Positions 11,476-21,045 of a stretch of 64,000 bases of DNA are shown here, piece by piece. The DNA lies in contig NZ_CP077172.1 in NCBI RefSeq assembly GCF_050231725.1, forward strand, positions 930,001-994,000. The letters run 5' to 3'. The position numbers and the translations under genes were made by a program. This stretch comes from Fusobacterium nucleatum_L (lineage in GTDB: Bacteria; Fusobacteriota; Fusobacteriia; Fusobacteriales; Fusobacteriaceae). Positions within the stretch are counted from its first letter, which is position 1. Each line of letters opens with the position of its first letter. The notes below the pieces were generated by a model that did no database searches, was not told the DNA's origin, and saw only the letters and a list, made by a program, of their open reading frames with translations.

Positions 11476-11486
11476 GTAATGTAAGA

Positions 11487-11510
11487 ACATTACCAATAGA
11501 ATAGAGAAAA
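11487..11510 (-). other. 3' half of the 16S rRNA processing stalk
   Basis: The 24-base segment is complementary, with about two mismatches, to 13108-13131 in the 16S leader (shared core AGAATAGAGAAAA on one strand). The two would form the stalk that brackets pre-16S rRNA. Confidence 0.8.
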
Positions 11511-11525
11511 ACATTGTCTCCTTAG

Positions 11526-13047
<1,522 letters not shown>

Positions 13048-13107
13048 TTTTTAATAGCTCATTCTGCTATTTTTATTTAACACCAAATTTTATGGTTGCT
13101 TTTTGTC

Positions 13108-13131
13108 TTTTCTCTATTCTGTTGCTAATGT
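13108..13131 (-). other. 5' half of the 16S rRNA processing stalk
   Basis: In the rrn leader, complementary to 11487-11510 in the spacer. It lies about 60 bases upstream of the 16S 5' end and just downstream of the promoter. Confidence 0.8.
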
Positions 13132-13153
13132 CCTTGTCGCATTGACATCAATT

Positions 13154-13182
13154 ATATTAACATTATTCCTACTTTTTGTCAA
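13154..13182 (-). promoter_or_regulatory. rrn operon promoter
   Basis: Minus-strand consensus TTGACA (13182-13177), 17-base spacer, TAATAT (13159-13154). Upstream (13183-13260) the DNA is almost pure A/T with long runs, which would act as an UP element. The start would be near 13147, giving a leader of about 100 bases. Confidence 0.88.
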
Positions 13183-13262
13183 CAATATTTTTTAACTTTT
13201 TTTCATTTTTTTTATTTTTTCTATTTATTTCTCATTTTTATCTTTATTTCCAATAATAAAAA

Positions 13263-13285
13263 AGCCGTTATTAAATATAACGGCT
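13263..13285 (-). terminator. trxA terminator
   Basis: Stem AGCCGTTA / TAACGGCT with a seven-base loop, followed on the minus strand by TTTTTATTATT. It lies directly after trxA and before the rrn promoter region. Confidence 0.85.
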
Positions 13286-13291
13286 AGATTA

Positions 13292-13603
13292 TTATTTAGC
13301 AAATAATAGTTTTACTTCTTGTTTTTGAATTAATCCTATTGATTTATCAACGATTTCACCATTTTTAAAAACTAATAAAGTAGGTACACTCATAATTCTG
13401 TATTGTGCTGCTAATTCTTCTTGTTCATCTATATCTACTTTTACTATTTTTTTGCTTGGATCTTCTTCAACAACTTCATCTAATATAGGTACTAAACTTT
13501 TACAAGGTCCACACCAATTTGCTCCAAAATCAACTACTACTACTCCACTTGCTTTTAATACTTCTGCTTCAAAATTTTCTTTTGTTCCTTTTACAATTGC
13601 CAT
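13292..13603 (-). CDS. trxA: Thioredoxin
   Basis: Small cytoplasmic dithiol oxidoreductase. 103 residues, normal for thioredoxin. The redox motif NWCGPCK has Cys at 31 and 34, and the cis-Pro segment is RIMSVPTLLVFKNG. The start has AGGAGGATATAAA upstream. It is monocistronic: its own promoter lies upstream (13654-13682) and its own terminator downstream. The next gene on this strand is the rrn operon. No thioredoxin reductase is seen nearby. Confidence 0.96.
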   Translation of the reverse strand: MAIVKGTKENFEAEVLKASGVVVVDFGANWCGPCKSLVPILDEVVEEDPSKKIVKVDIDEQEELAAQYRIMSVPTLLVFKNGEIVDKSIGLIQKQEVKLLFAK

Positions 13604-13653
13604 TTTATATCCTCCTATATTTTATTTTTTTATATATTATCATTTATGTCTAG

Positions 13654-13682
13654 ATTATAGAATAGATATTTTATTTTTTCAG
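13654..13682 (-). promoter_or_regulatory. Probable trxA promoter
   Basis: Minus-strand CTGAAA (13682-13677), 17-base spacer, TATAAT (13659-13654). The -35 is moderate (four of six). The rest of 13604-13747 holds no gene that I can see. Confidence 0.5.
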
Positions 13683-13747
13683 TGATATAGTCACATAGTT
13701 TATCTAAATATTAACTTCTGTTCACTCTTTTCTATAGCAATAAGATA

Positions 13748-14845
13748 TTATTGCGGATCTAGAAGACCTGTTTTAAGATTTCTATATTGGACCAAAGCTC
13801 TTTTATCATTCACTAAATTATCTAACTTACCCTCTCTTTTCATTATTAATAATACTTTTGTATCTTCAAATTCTGTCAACATACTTTCATCACCAACAGC
13901 ATCTCCAGCAACAAGAATGGGACCTTTACCATTATATTTAGCTTTTATATATCTATGTATAGTTTTAGACTTTCCTTCTTTTTGAGTAAAAGGAATATCG
14001 TAGTTATATTCAGGTAATAGAATACTATCTGTTGTTGATTTTAATTTCATTGCATATATATTTTCTATCTCTAAATTATATCCATAAGATTTATCCGTTG
14101 CAAAAACTTCTATTAATTCCTGCATTGAAGCTGATATAATATAAACATCTATACCATTCCTTTTAAGCTCATGATATAAATTTGCCATCTCTGGTCTTAC
14201 CCTTAATCCATTATCATAAATCCCTCTGACTACTCCTGACTCACGAGTTAAAACGCTACTTGATTCTACAATAACATTTCCTATTGCTTCTCCAAGTTTA
14301 GTATCATTTGATTCTTTGGCTAACTGTTTTACTTCATCTTTTGTCATTCCACTCAACAAATAAAATTCCCATAAACAAGCAAGTTCTGCCGAAAAATTGT
14401 CTGGTAAAGCATTATGTAAATAGTGCATTTTTGCTCTAAAATCTTTAAACTCCTCTGAATTTCTAATCTCTTCTAAAGAAAGCTTTTTATCTAAAATGTA
14501 ATTTTCATAAAGAAAAATATAATCCTTATAAATATCGTTTGCTAATCTTGTTACATTTAATACTTCTCCATTCAAATTTCTATATTTTTCTTTAAAATCA
14601 TTTGTAGGAATATTTTTCCTGATAATTTCATTGAATTTTTCTGGATTTAATTTATATATTAAATTCTCAATTTGATATATAAATAAATTTAATTGGGTAT
14701 CTCCTTGAATAGAAGTATTATCCCAATCAAAAACAGCATAACTATTTGTATTTCTATATTTTTCTATCAAATTTTCTAATATTTCTCTATTTTTAGGATT
14801 CCATCTTCCTTCATCTAGTCTTACACAAGAATTTTTAATAGACAT
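13748..14845 (-). CDS. HAD-superfamily phosphatase (phosphoserine-phosphatase-like)
   Basis: 365 residues from the chosen ATG. The HAD motifs are present: AVFDWDNTSIQG with the nucleophile Asp and the general acid two residues on (residues 40 and 42), IDVYIISASMQELIEV as motif II, and GPILVAGDAVGDESMLTEF as motif III/IV. A long helical cap sits between motifs I and II. The substrate cannot be told from sequence; small phosphomonoesters are the usual targets. The start at 14845 is preceded by GGAGGTTAGA; an upstream frame start at 14863 has no such site. It follows the hairpin after folP and ends before a short, weak hairpin (13737-13754). It is not clearly part of the folate operon. Confidence 0.85.
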   Translation of the reverse strand: MSIKNSCVRLDEGRWNPKNREILENLIEKYRNTNSYAVFDWDNTSIQGDTQLNLFIYQIENLIYKLNPEKFNEIIRKNIPTNDFKEKYRNLNGEVLNVTRLANDIYKDYIFLYENYILDKKLSLEEIRNSEEFKDFRAKMHYLHNALPDNFSAELACLWEFYLLSGMTKDEVKQLAKESNDTKLGEAIGNVIVESSSVLTRESGVVRGIYDNGLRVRPEMANLYHELKRNGIDVYIISASMQELIEVFATDKSYGYNLEIENIYAMKLKSTTDSILLPEYNYDIPFTQKEGKSKTIHRYIKAKYNGKGPILVAGDAVGDESMLTEFEDTKVLLIMKREGKLDNLVNDKRALVQYRNLKTGLLDPQ

Positions 14846-14866
14846 TCTAACCTCCAATAACAATGA

Positions 14867-14902
14867 GGCTGTCGTAAATTAATTTAATTTTTCAACAGCC
14901 CC
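14867..14902 (-). terminator. Hairpin after folP, resembling the IS terminal sequence
   Basis: Imperfect stem GGCTGT / ACAGCC extended by AT pairs. An outer AATGAG / CTCATT pair surrounds it. It lies between folP and the HAD gene and could terminate folP transcripts, but lacks a clean U-run. The arms resemble the right end of the insertion sequence at 50821-50866 (shared GCTGTC..AAATTAAT and CAACAGCCCC). Confidence 0.55.
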
Positions 14903-14929
14903 TATCTCATTTCCACTTTTTAGTGATTT

Positions 14930-15757
14930 TTATTTTCTTTTTCTATATATACCATCTGCAACTAGACAAGCTCTTTTATTTTCTAAAACATTATGAACTC
15001 TCACTATGTCCACTCCTTTTTCTATGCCTATCACAGTAGTTGCAACAGTCCCTTCGACTCTTTCATCAAAAGGTAAGTCATTAAGAAGTTTACCTATAAA
15101 TCTTTTTTTAGAAGCACCCAATAATATAGGTCCCATATCTTTTAATTCATTTAACCTTGATAAAACTTCTATATTTTGCTCAGCATTTTTTCCAAAACCT
15201 AAACCTGGATCTAAAATTATTTTATCTCTATCAATTCCATACTTATCTGCTATTTTATATGTTTTTTCAAAAAATTCTCTCAAAGATAGCATTATATCTT
15301 TAGTATAAATTTCATCATTTTGATTGTGCATCACAATAATTGGAAGACTAGATTTTTTTACTAATTCTGCCATTTCTCCATTATCATATTGTAGACCCCA
15401 AATATCATTTATTATATTTGCTCCAGCTTTTATTGCTTCTTCTGCCACATTATATTTATATGTATCAATAGAAATTACTGTATCTAAATTTTTAGAAATC
15501 TTTTCTATAATTGGTACTACTCTTGAAATTTCTTCTTCTGAGCTTATTTGAATATGCCCAGGTCTTGTAGATTCTCCACCTACATCTATTATATCAGCCC
15601 CATCTAAGATTAACTTTTCTGCTTGTTTTATTGCAGAATCTAAGTTATTATATTTTCCACCATCTGAAAAAGAATCAGGAGTAACATTTAAAATTCCCAT
15701 TACTAGAGTTCTTTCACCTAAAATAATTTCTTTATTTCCACAACTAATTTTTTTCAT
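14930..15757 (-). CDS. folP: Dihydropteroate synthase
   Basis: Condenses hydroxymethyl-dihydropterin pyrophosphate with p-aminobenzoate in folate synthesis; the target of sulfonamides. From MKKISCGNKEIILGERT it has 275 residues. Signature segments are LVMGILNVTPDSFSDGG, DIIDVGGESTRPGH and ILLGASKKRFIG, plus DPGLGFGKNAEQNIEVL. The start at 15757 has AGGAG upstream; the longer frame to 15811 would overlap folBK by 68 bases and is rejected. The overlap with folBK is then 14 bases, suggesting coupling. It belongs to the folE...folBK-folP folate cluster. Confidence 0.96.
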   Translation of the reverse strand: MKKISCGNKEIILGERTLVMGILNVTPDSFSDGGKYNNLDSAIKQAEKLILDGADIIDVGGESTRPGHIQISSEEEISRVVPIIEKISKNLDTVISIDTYKYNVAEEAIKAGANIINDIWGLQYDNGEMAELVKKSSLPIIVMHNQNDEIYTKDIMLSLREFFEKTYKIADKYGIDRDKIILDPGLGFGKNAEQNIEVLSRLNELKDMGPILLGASKKRFIGKLLNDLPFDERVEGTVATTVIGIEKGVDIVRVHNVLENKRACLVADGIYRKRK

Positions 15758-16568
15758 TTTCAAGCTCCTTTCTAAGAGTACTAATTCTCTTTGAAAGTAA
15801 TGGATGAACAAAATTAGGTATTATTTCTTCCAAAGGTTTTAGGACAAACTCTCTGTACTCCATATATGGATGAGGCACTATCAAATCATCTTCTTCTATA
15901 ACTTCCTTACCATAGAAAATTATATCTAAGTCAATGATTCTAGGTCCCCATTTAATTTTTCTTTCTCTTCCCATTCTTATTTCAATGGCAAGTAGTTCTT
16001 TTAAAATTTCTCTTGGTGCTAATAAAGTTTTAACGCCTATACAAGAATTTAAAAAATCATCTTGTTCTTTATAGCCAAAAGGCTCTGTTTCAATAATCTT
16101 ACTTTCCTTTATAATGAAAGTATCTTTTATTTTAGCTACTTCTTTTATAGCCTTTTCTAAGTTCTCTTTTTTGTTACCCATATTAGAACCTAATGAAATA
16201 TACACCTCATTCCATTTTCTTGTAATTTCCACAGAAACATCTTTAAGAGGTATTCCAACAGGTGCCCAAGGTTTTTTTATTTCTAATTTTAATTCACTTA
16301 TCAAAGGATAATTAAGTAATACTTCTCTTGCTATATCCTCTGCTAAAGTTTCTATTAAATCATATTTCTTTTGAAAAAAGATTTTCTTTACACTTTCTGA
16401 AACTTCTCCATAATGAGTTGTTTTTGTTATATCATCATTTAAGCCAGCTTCTCTTAAATTAGTAGTAAGTTCTAAACTTACAAAGAATTTTTGACCTAAT
16501 TTTTTTTCTTCTTCAAAAACTCCATGATAGCCTATAAATTCTAAATCTCTTATATAAATTTTATCCAT
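15744..16568 (-). CDS. folK: Bifunctional dihydroneopterin aldolase / HPPK (FolB-FolK fusion)
   Basis: Two consecutive folate steps in one 274-residue chain. Residues 1-118 are FolB: YIRDLEFIGYHGVFEEEKKL and the KPWAPVGIPLKDVSVEI segment. From about residue 120 it is FolK, 6-hydroxymethyl-7,8-dihydropterin pyrophosphokinase: VYISLGSNMGNKKENLEKA, TEPFGYKEQDDFLN, and the signature KWGPRIIDLDIIFYG. The order of domains matches the order of reactions. The start has AGGAGTAGAA upstream. It overlaps folP by 14 bases. A palindromic repeat (16585-16750) separates it from folE. Confidence 0.95.
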   Translation of the reverse strand: MDKIYIRDLEFIGYHGVFEEEKKLGQKFFVSLELTTNLREAGLNDDITKTTHYGEVSESVKKIFFQKKYDLIETLAEDIAREVLLNYPLISELKLEIKKPWAPVGIPLKDVSVEITRKWNEVYISLGSNMGNKKENLEKAIKEVAKIKDTFIIKESKIIETEPFGYKEQDDFLNSCIGVKTLLAPREILKELLAIEIRMGRERKIKWGPRIIDLDIIFYGKEVIEEDDLIVPHPYMEYREFVLKPLEEIIPNFVHPLLSKRISTLRKELENEKN

Positions 16569-16584
16569 TTCTACTCCTAATTAA

Positions 16585-16750
16585 GTAAAATAAAACAACT
16601 CATGCTGAGACTGAATTTTAAGCCTAAAATGCTAATCATTCGCTAAAAAGCAGAACTCACTTCGTTCAAACAACTGCTTTTTTGACGCTCATTAGCATAG
16701 CATTTAACGGCAAAATTCGTCAATTCGCAGTTCGTTTGTTTTATTTTTAC
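16585..16750. repeat. Long imperfect palindromic repeat between folE and folBK
   Basis: About 165 bases folding on themselves. The ends are GTAAAATAAAACAA / TTGTTTTATTTTTAC. Inside are AATGCTAATCATTCGC against GACGCTCATTAGCAT, and AAAAAGCAG against CTGCTTTTTT. The apex loop is about 20 bases and reads AACTCACTTCGTTCAAACAA. No coding capacity. A second element with related design is at 19437-19690. It lies inside the folate gene cluster and could act as a terminator or RNA stabiliser. Confidence 0.7.
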
Positions 16751-16759
16751 TTTTATTTG

Positions 16760-17311
16760 CTATTTTAATAGTGTTAAAACTTCTAATTTTCTATTAATAT
16801 CAGTTTCAAATATACCTTTTGCAGAAGTTGTTAAAATCTTAGTATTTTCTTTCTTTTGACCTCTCATAGCTACACATAGATGTTTAGCTTCTATAACTAC
16901 ATAGACACCTTGACAATCTAATATTTCATAGATATATCTTGCTATTTCTTCTGTAAGTCTTTCTTGTAACTGAGGTCTTCTCGATAAAATTTCTATAAGT
17001 TTTAAAATATCACCAAAACCAAAAATCTTTTTATTTGGTATATAAGCTACAGAAATAGTCCCAAAAAAAGGTAGAAAATGATGTTCACACATAGAGTAGA
17101 AGTCTATATTTTTTTCCATAATAAGTTCATTATTATTAATTTCAAAAGTTCTTGTTAAAACTTTTTTGGGATCGATACCCACTCCGTAAAAAATTTCCTT
17201 ATAGCTTTCCACTATTCTTTTAGGTGTCTCTTTTAACTCTTCTTTATATTCTACATCTCCCAAAGCTTCTACAACTTCAATAAAAGCATTTTCTATCTTT
17301 TTTGAGTCCAT
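16760..17311 (-). CDS. folE: GTP cyclohydrolase I
   Basis: First step of tetrahydrofolate synthesis, GTP to dihydroneopterin triphosphate. About 183 residues. Zinc and catalytic segments are visible: MCEHHFLPFFGTISVAY (Cys and two His), KLIEILSRRPQLQERLT, and LCVAMRGQKKENTKILTT with the second Cys. The ATG at 17311 has GGAGG five bases upstream. Another ATG at 17323 overlaps the glyS stop (TAATG) and would put the Shine-Dalgarno inside the gene, so I prefer 17311. It is the first folate gene after glyS and is probably coupled to it. Confidence 0.95.
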   Translation of the reverse strand: MDSKKIENAFIEVVEALGDVEYKEELKETPKRIVESYKEIFYGVGIDPKKVLTRTFEINNNELIMEKNIDFYSMCEHHFLPFFGTISVAYIPNKKIFGFGDILKLIEILSRRPQLQERLTEEIARYIYEILDCQGVYVVIEAKHLCVAMRGQKKENTKILTTSAKGIFETDINRKLEVLTLLK

Positions 17312-17322
17312 TTTTTCCTCCA

Positions 17323-19383
17323 TTAGTCTAACTTACTTAAATAAGCTATTCTGTTGAATAAATCCATAATAGAAGTCAATTGATTTATTCTATTTCCTCT
17401 TACATTTTTATCTTCGTCCATTACTATAACAGTATCAAAATATTTATCAATAGTAGGAACTAACATGAATAGTTTTTCAAAATAATCAGCATATTCTTTT
17501 TCCTTTATAGAATTTTCAATTTCCTCTTTAACTTTCTTTGATTCTGCATATAATGTCTTTTCTATGTCAACTTTGAATAATTTTTCTTTTATAGTAACAT
17601 CTTTGTTACCCTTCATTATATTAAATACTCTCTTTATAGCTTGTAAAAGAGCTTGCATCTTATCCTTAGATAATTTTTCAGTTATTACTTTTACTATTTC
17701 TAAAGCTGTAGTAATATTATCTGAATCTTTATCTAAAACTGCTAAGATAACATCTTTTCTATATTTCATATCAGTAAGCACATTTATAATTCTTTGTTTT
17801 AAGAAGTCTAACACATCAGCTTCAACTTTTGCTCTATCTGTTTTTAATACATTGTCTGCTTCTAAAGCATCTAATGATACTTTTACTAAATCTTTTAATG
17901 AAATGTCAAGATTAGCCTTTATAATAATATTTACAATTCCCAAAGCTGTTCTTCTTAAAGCAAATGGGTCTTTTGAACCAGTAGGAATTAAACCTACCCC
18001 AAAACAACCAACTAATGTATCTATTCTATCAGAAATTCCAGTTATTATTCCTTCTATTCCACTTGGCAATAAATCTCCTTGGAATCTAGGATAATAGTGC
18101 TCTTTTATTCCTAAAGCAACTCCTATTTCTTCTCCACCCTTCAAAGCATAATTTTCTCCCATAAAACCTTGAAGCTTTGTAAATTCTTTTTCATTTATCA
18201 TATTTGAAACTAAGTCTGCCTTAGCAAGTTTAACTGTTCTTAAAATATCTTCTCTCATATAGTTATATTTTAATTTACTTATTAAGAATTCAGCTATTTT
18301 TTCACATCTTTTTACTTTAGCATAAATAGTTCCTAAATCTTTTTGGAATACAACTGTTTTTAGTTTTTCAACATTATTATCTAAAGGAGTTTTTAAATCT
18401 TCATAATAGAAGAATCTAGCATCTGCAAGTCTTGCAGATAAGACTTTCTCATTTCCTTTTTTTACATTCTCAGAAAAATCTATACCATTTCTAATAACTA
18501 TAAATTTAGGTAACAACTTTCCTCTTTTATTTAAAATTGGAAAATATCTTTGATGAACTTTCATAGATATTATTAAAACTTCTTGTGGAACTTCTAAAAA
18601 ATCTTCTGAAAATGTTCCAACTATTGCAAATGGATGTTCAACTAAATTAGTAACTTCATCTAATAAAGCTACATCTACATCAGCTTTTTCATCTTCTAAT
18701 AATGAATTAGCAATCATTTCTTCTATCATTTTTTTTCTTTCAGAGATGTCAATAATTACATTATTTTCCCTTATTTTCTTTAAATAATCTTCAACAGAAG
18801 ATACTTCAAATCCTTTTCCAAAGAATCTGTGTCCCTTAGATTTATTAGAACTTTTTATTCCTTCAACTTCAAAATCTACTACTTTACCACCATATAGTGC
18901 TAAAAACCATTCAATAGGTCTTGCAAATCTAATAGTTTTATCTGACCATCTCATTGATTTTTGGAATGCTTCTTCTAAAACTAAGGCTTTTAGAATTTCC
19001 GGAAGTATAGTTTCAGTTGGTTTTCCTTTTGAAAATCTTTTGAATGCTATATATTCTCCCTTATCATTTTTAATTATATCAATTTGATCTTCTTCTATTC
19101 TATGTGCTTTTAAAAAACCTTCTCCAGCTTTTGTTAAAACTCCATCTTTATAGGCTCTTTCTTTTGATGGTCCTATACTTAATTCATCTAAATCTTCTTG
19201 TATTTCTGCCACATCATCAGCAACTAAAACAAGTCTTCTAGGTGTTCCATAAGTTCTTACTCCATCAAATTTTATTCTATTATTTTTTAATTTTCTTTCA
19301 AAATTACTTTTTAGATCTTCTAATGCTTGATTTAAAAATCTTGCTGGTATTTCTTCCATTCCTATTTCAAATAATAATTCCAC
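17323..19383 (-). CDS. glyS: Glycine--tRNA ligase beta subunit
   Basis: Beta chain of the bacterial heterotetrameric GlyRS; binds tRNA-Gly. 686 residues, the usual length. The start MELLFEIGMEEIPARFL is the standard GlyS N-terminus. Further landmarks are SDKTIRFARPIEWFLALYG, KGHRFFGKGF, VEHPFAIVGTF and the segment GLIPTGSKDPFALRRTALGI, followed by a helical tRNA-binding C-terminus. It is separated from glyQ by 319 bases that contain a palindromic repeat; the two subunit genes are usually adjacent. Confidence 0.97.
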   Translation of the reverse strand: MELLFEIGMEEIPARFLNQALEDLKSNFERKLKNNRIKFDGVRTYGTPRRLVLVADDVAEIQEDLDELSIGPSKERAYKDGVLTKAGEGFLKAHRIEEDQIDIIKNDKGEYIAFKRFSKGKPTETILPEILKALVLEEAFQKSMRWSDKTIRFARPIEWFLALYGGKVVDFEVEGIKSSNKSKGHRFFGKGFEVSSVEDYLKKIRENNVIIDISERKKMIEEMIANSLLEDEKADVDVALLDEVTNLVEHPFAIVGTFSEDFLEVPQEVLIISMKVHQRYFPILNKRGKLLPKFIVIRNGIDFSENVKKGNEKVLSARLADARFFYYEDLKTPLDNNVEKLKTVVFQKDLGTIYAKVKRCEKIAEFLISKLKYNYMREDILRTVKLAKADLVSNMINEKEFTKLQGFMGENYALKGGEEIGVALGIKEHYYPRFQGDLLPSGIEGIITGISDRIDTLVGCFGVGLIPTGSKDPFALRRTALGIVNIIIKANLDISLKDLVKVSLDALEADNVLKTDRAKVEADVLDFLKQRIINVLTDMKYRKDVILAVLDKDSDNITTALEIVKVITEKLSKDKMQALLQAIKRVFNIMKGNKDVTIKEKLFKVDIEKTLYAESKKVKEEIENSIKEKEYADYFEKLFMLVPTIDKYFDTVIVMDEDKNVRGNRINQLTSIMDLFNRIAYLSKLD

Positions 19384-19436
19384 TTTATATATCCTCCTCT
19401 TTCTTTAATCTTTTAAAAAAACAATAACATTATATA

Positions 19437-19690
19437 AAAAATAAGTGAGTTACATTGTAAAATTAACATAATTTTAGTGATGTAGATAAAAAACAAGTGA
19501 ATTTGCATTCTAAATTTTAAATGAAAAACTAAAGCAAATGAGCCGAGTAATTTTCGCTGTGTTTGAGCTAACTTGTTAGTGAGTTTAGCGAAATTACAGC
19601 GAATGTTAATTTTTCAGCGTTAAGAAATTTAGCTAGCAATGAGCTGTTTTTTATTACATTTATTAATTTAATTAGTAACGAACTATTTTT
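19437..19690. repeat. Long palindromic repeat between glyQ and glyS
   Basis: The 319-base gap 19384-19702 has no gene. It holds a long imperfect palindrome. The core is CGAGTAATTTTCGCTG against CAGCGAAATTACTCG-like sequence (AGCGAAATTACAGCG), around the loop TTTGAGCTAACTTGTTAGTG. Outer pairs include CTAAATTTTAA / AAATTTAG, AAAAAACA / TGTTTTTT and GTTAC / GTAAC. The loop shares the GTTTGA..GTGAGTT pattern with the element at 16585-16750 (read on the other strand), so the two look like one family. Confidence 0.7.
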
Positions 19691-19702
19691 ATATATCTAA
19701 AT

Positions 19703-20575
19703 TTATTTTTTATTTAAAAGAGGGTAACCCAATGCTTTTCTATTTTCCACAAATACTTCTGCACATCTTCTAGCTAAGTTTCTAACTCTTAAAATATATC
19801 CCATTCTTTCAGTTGTTGAAATAGCTCCTCTTGAATCTAAAACATTAAAGGCATGAGAACATTTTAAAACATAGTCATAAGCAGGTAAAACTAAACCTTG
19901 ATCTAAGATTTTTTTTGCTTCTTCTTCATAGTCATCAAACCATTTAAAATGTTTATCTAAAGTTGCAAGTTCAAAAGAGTATTTTGAGTTTTCAAATTCA
20001 AATTGATATCTCATATCTCCATATTTTACACCCTTAGTCCACTCTAAATCATATACATTTTCTTTATTTTGAATATATAATGCAAGTCTTTCTAAACCAT
20101 AAGTAATTTCAACAGGAATAATATCTAATTCTAATCCTCCAACTTGTTGGAAATAAGTAAATTGAGTTATTTCCATTCCATCTAACCATACTTCCCAACC
20201 AAGTCCCCAAGCTCCAAGAGTAGGAGATTCCCAGTCATCTTCGACAAATCTTATATCATGTTTTTCAGGTTCTATTCCTAGAACTCTTAAACTTTCAAGA
20301 TATAGTTCTTGAATATTAGCTGGAGATGGTTTCATTATTACTTGAAATTGGTGATGTTGATAAACTCTATTAGGGTTATCTCCATATCTTCCATCTTTTG
20401 GTCTTCTTGATGGCTCTACATAAGCCACATTCCAAGGTTCAGGTCCTAAAGACATCAAAAATGTATTTGGATTAAATGTTCCTGCTCCTTTTTCTATATC
20501 ATAAGGGTTACCAATTATGCAACCCTTTGAACTCCAAAATTGTTGTAAAGAAAAAATTATTTCTTGAAATGTCAT
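19703..20575 (-). CDS. glyQ: Glycine--tRNA ligase alpha subunit
   Basis: Catalytic (class II) chain of heterotetrameric GlyRS. 290 residues. Hallmarks: MTFQEIIFSLQQFWSSKGC, YDIEKGAGTFNPNTFL, EPWNVAYVEPSRRPKDGRYG, YQHHQFQVIMKPSP, and LGAWGLGWEVWLDGMEITQF. It is followed at 20579 by the end of lspA, only 3 bases away, so lspA-glyQ are co-transcribed. The partner glyS is downstream, after the palindromic repeat. Confidence 0.97.
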   Translation of the reverse strand: MTFQEIIFSLQQFWSSKGCIIGNPYDIEKGAGTFNPNTFLMSLGPEPWNVAYVEPSRRPKDGRYGDNPNRVYQHHQFQVIMKPSPANIQELYLESLRVLGIEPEKHDIRFVEDDWESPTLGAWGLGWEVWLDGMEITQFTYFQQVGGLELDIIPVEITYGLERLALYIQNKENVYDLEWTKGVKYGDMRYQFEFENSKYSFELATLDKHFKWFDDYEEEAKKILDQGLVLPAYDYVLKCSHAFNVLDSRGAISTTERMGYILRVRNLARRCAEVFVENRKALGYPLLNKK

Positions 20576-20578
20576 TTT

Positions 20579-21037
20579 TTATTTCACCCTCTTTTTTCTA
20601 CCAAAAAATATATACTCAACTACTATTAAAATCACGCCCGTATTTATCCAAACATCAGCAAAATTAAATATAAAAGACCAAATACCTCTAAAATCTAACA
20701 TATCTATTACGAAAGCTCTAAATAACCTATCTATCATATTTCCTACTGCTCCTGAAAATATCATGGTATAAGCTATTCTTTCTAAAAAACTTATTTTTTT
20801 TAAATTTTTACAAAAATAAAATAGAATTAAAGCTATTGCAATCAATGCTAAAATACTTACTATATCTATTTTCCCTTGAAAGAGCCCAAAAGCAACTCCT
20901 CTATTTTGCACATAAGTTAAATTGAAAAAACCATCTATAACAGGTACTGTTTCTCCAACAGATAAAGTACTGTCCACTATAAATTTTGAATATTGATCTA
21001 TTATAAGTAATATTAAGAACAATAATATATAAATCAT
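20579..21037 (-). CDS. lspA: Prolipoprotein signal peptidase (signal peptidase II)
   Basis: Aspartyl protease of the inner membrane that cleaves lipoprotein signal peptides. About 152 residues from MIYILLFLILLIIDQYSK, with four predicted membrane helices. Catalytic motifs are GNMIDRLFRAFVIDMLDF and FNFADVWINTGVILI; the two Asp residues in these motifs are the active site. Also FNLTYVQNRGVAFGLF. The start at 21037 has AGGAGATAGC upstream and overlaps the ileS stop by 8 bases; the longer frame to 21076 is not supported. A likely substrate is the lipoprotein at 59141. Confidence 0.95.
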   Translation of the reverse strand: MIYILLFLILLIIDQYSKFIVDSTLSVGETVPVIDGFFNLTYVQNRGVAFGLFQGKIDIVSILALIAIALILFYFCKNLKKISFLERIAYTMIFSGAVGNMIDRLFRAFVIDMLDFRGIWSFIFNFADVWINTGVILIVVEYIFFGRKKRVK

Positions 21038-21045
21038 GCTATCTC

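Larger units (their letters stand above)
11391..11525 (-). other. 16S-23S internal transcribed spacer without tRNA
   Basis: 135 bases. No tRNA-Ile or tRNA-Ala is present. It holds a short hairpin (AACTCTAA / TTAGAGTT, about 11407-11430), one half of the 23S stalk (11446-11475) and one half of the 16S stalk (11487-11510). It explains the gap between the two large rRNA genes. Confidence 0.85.

Noticed and set aside
11391..11525. tRNA genes in the rRNA spacer or elsewhere
   Set aside because: No cloverleaf with TTCRA-type T-loop in the spacer; none seen elsewhere in the window.
13737..13754. Hairpin GCAATAA / TTATTGC at the stop codon of the HAD gene
   Set aside because: Short, no T-run, overlaps the coding sequence; not convincing as a terminator.
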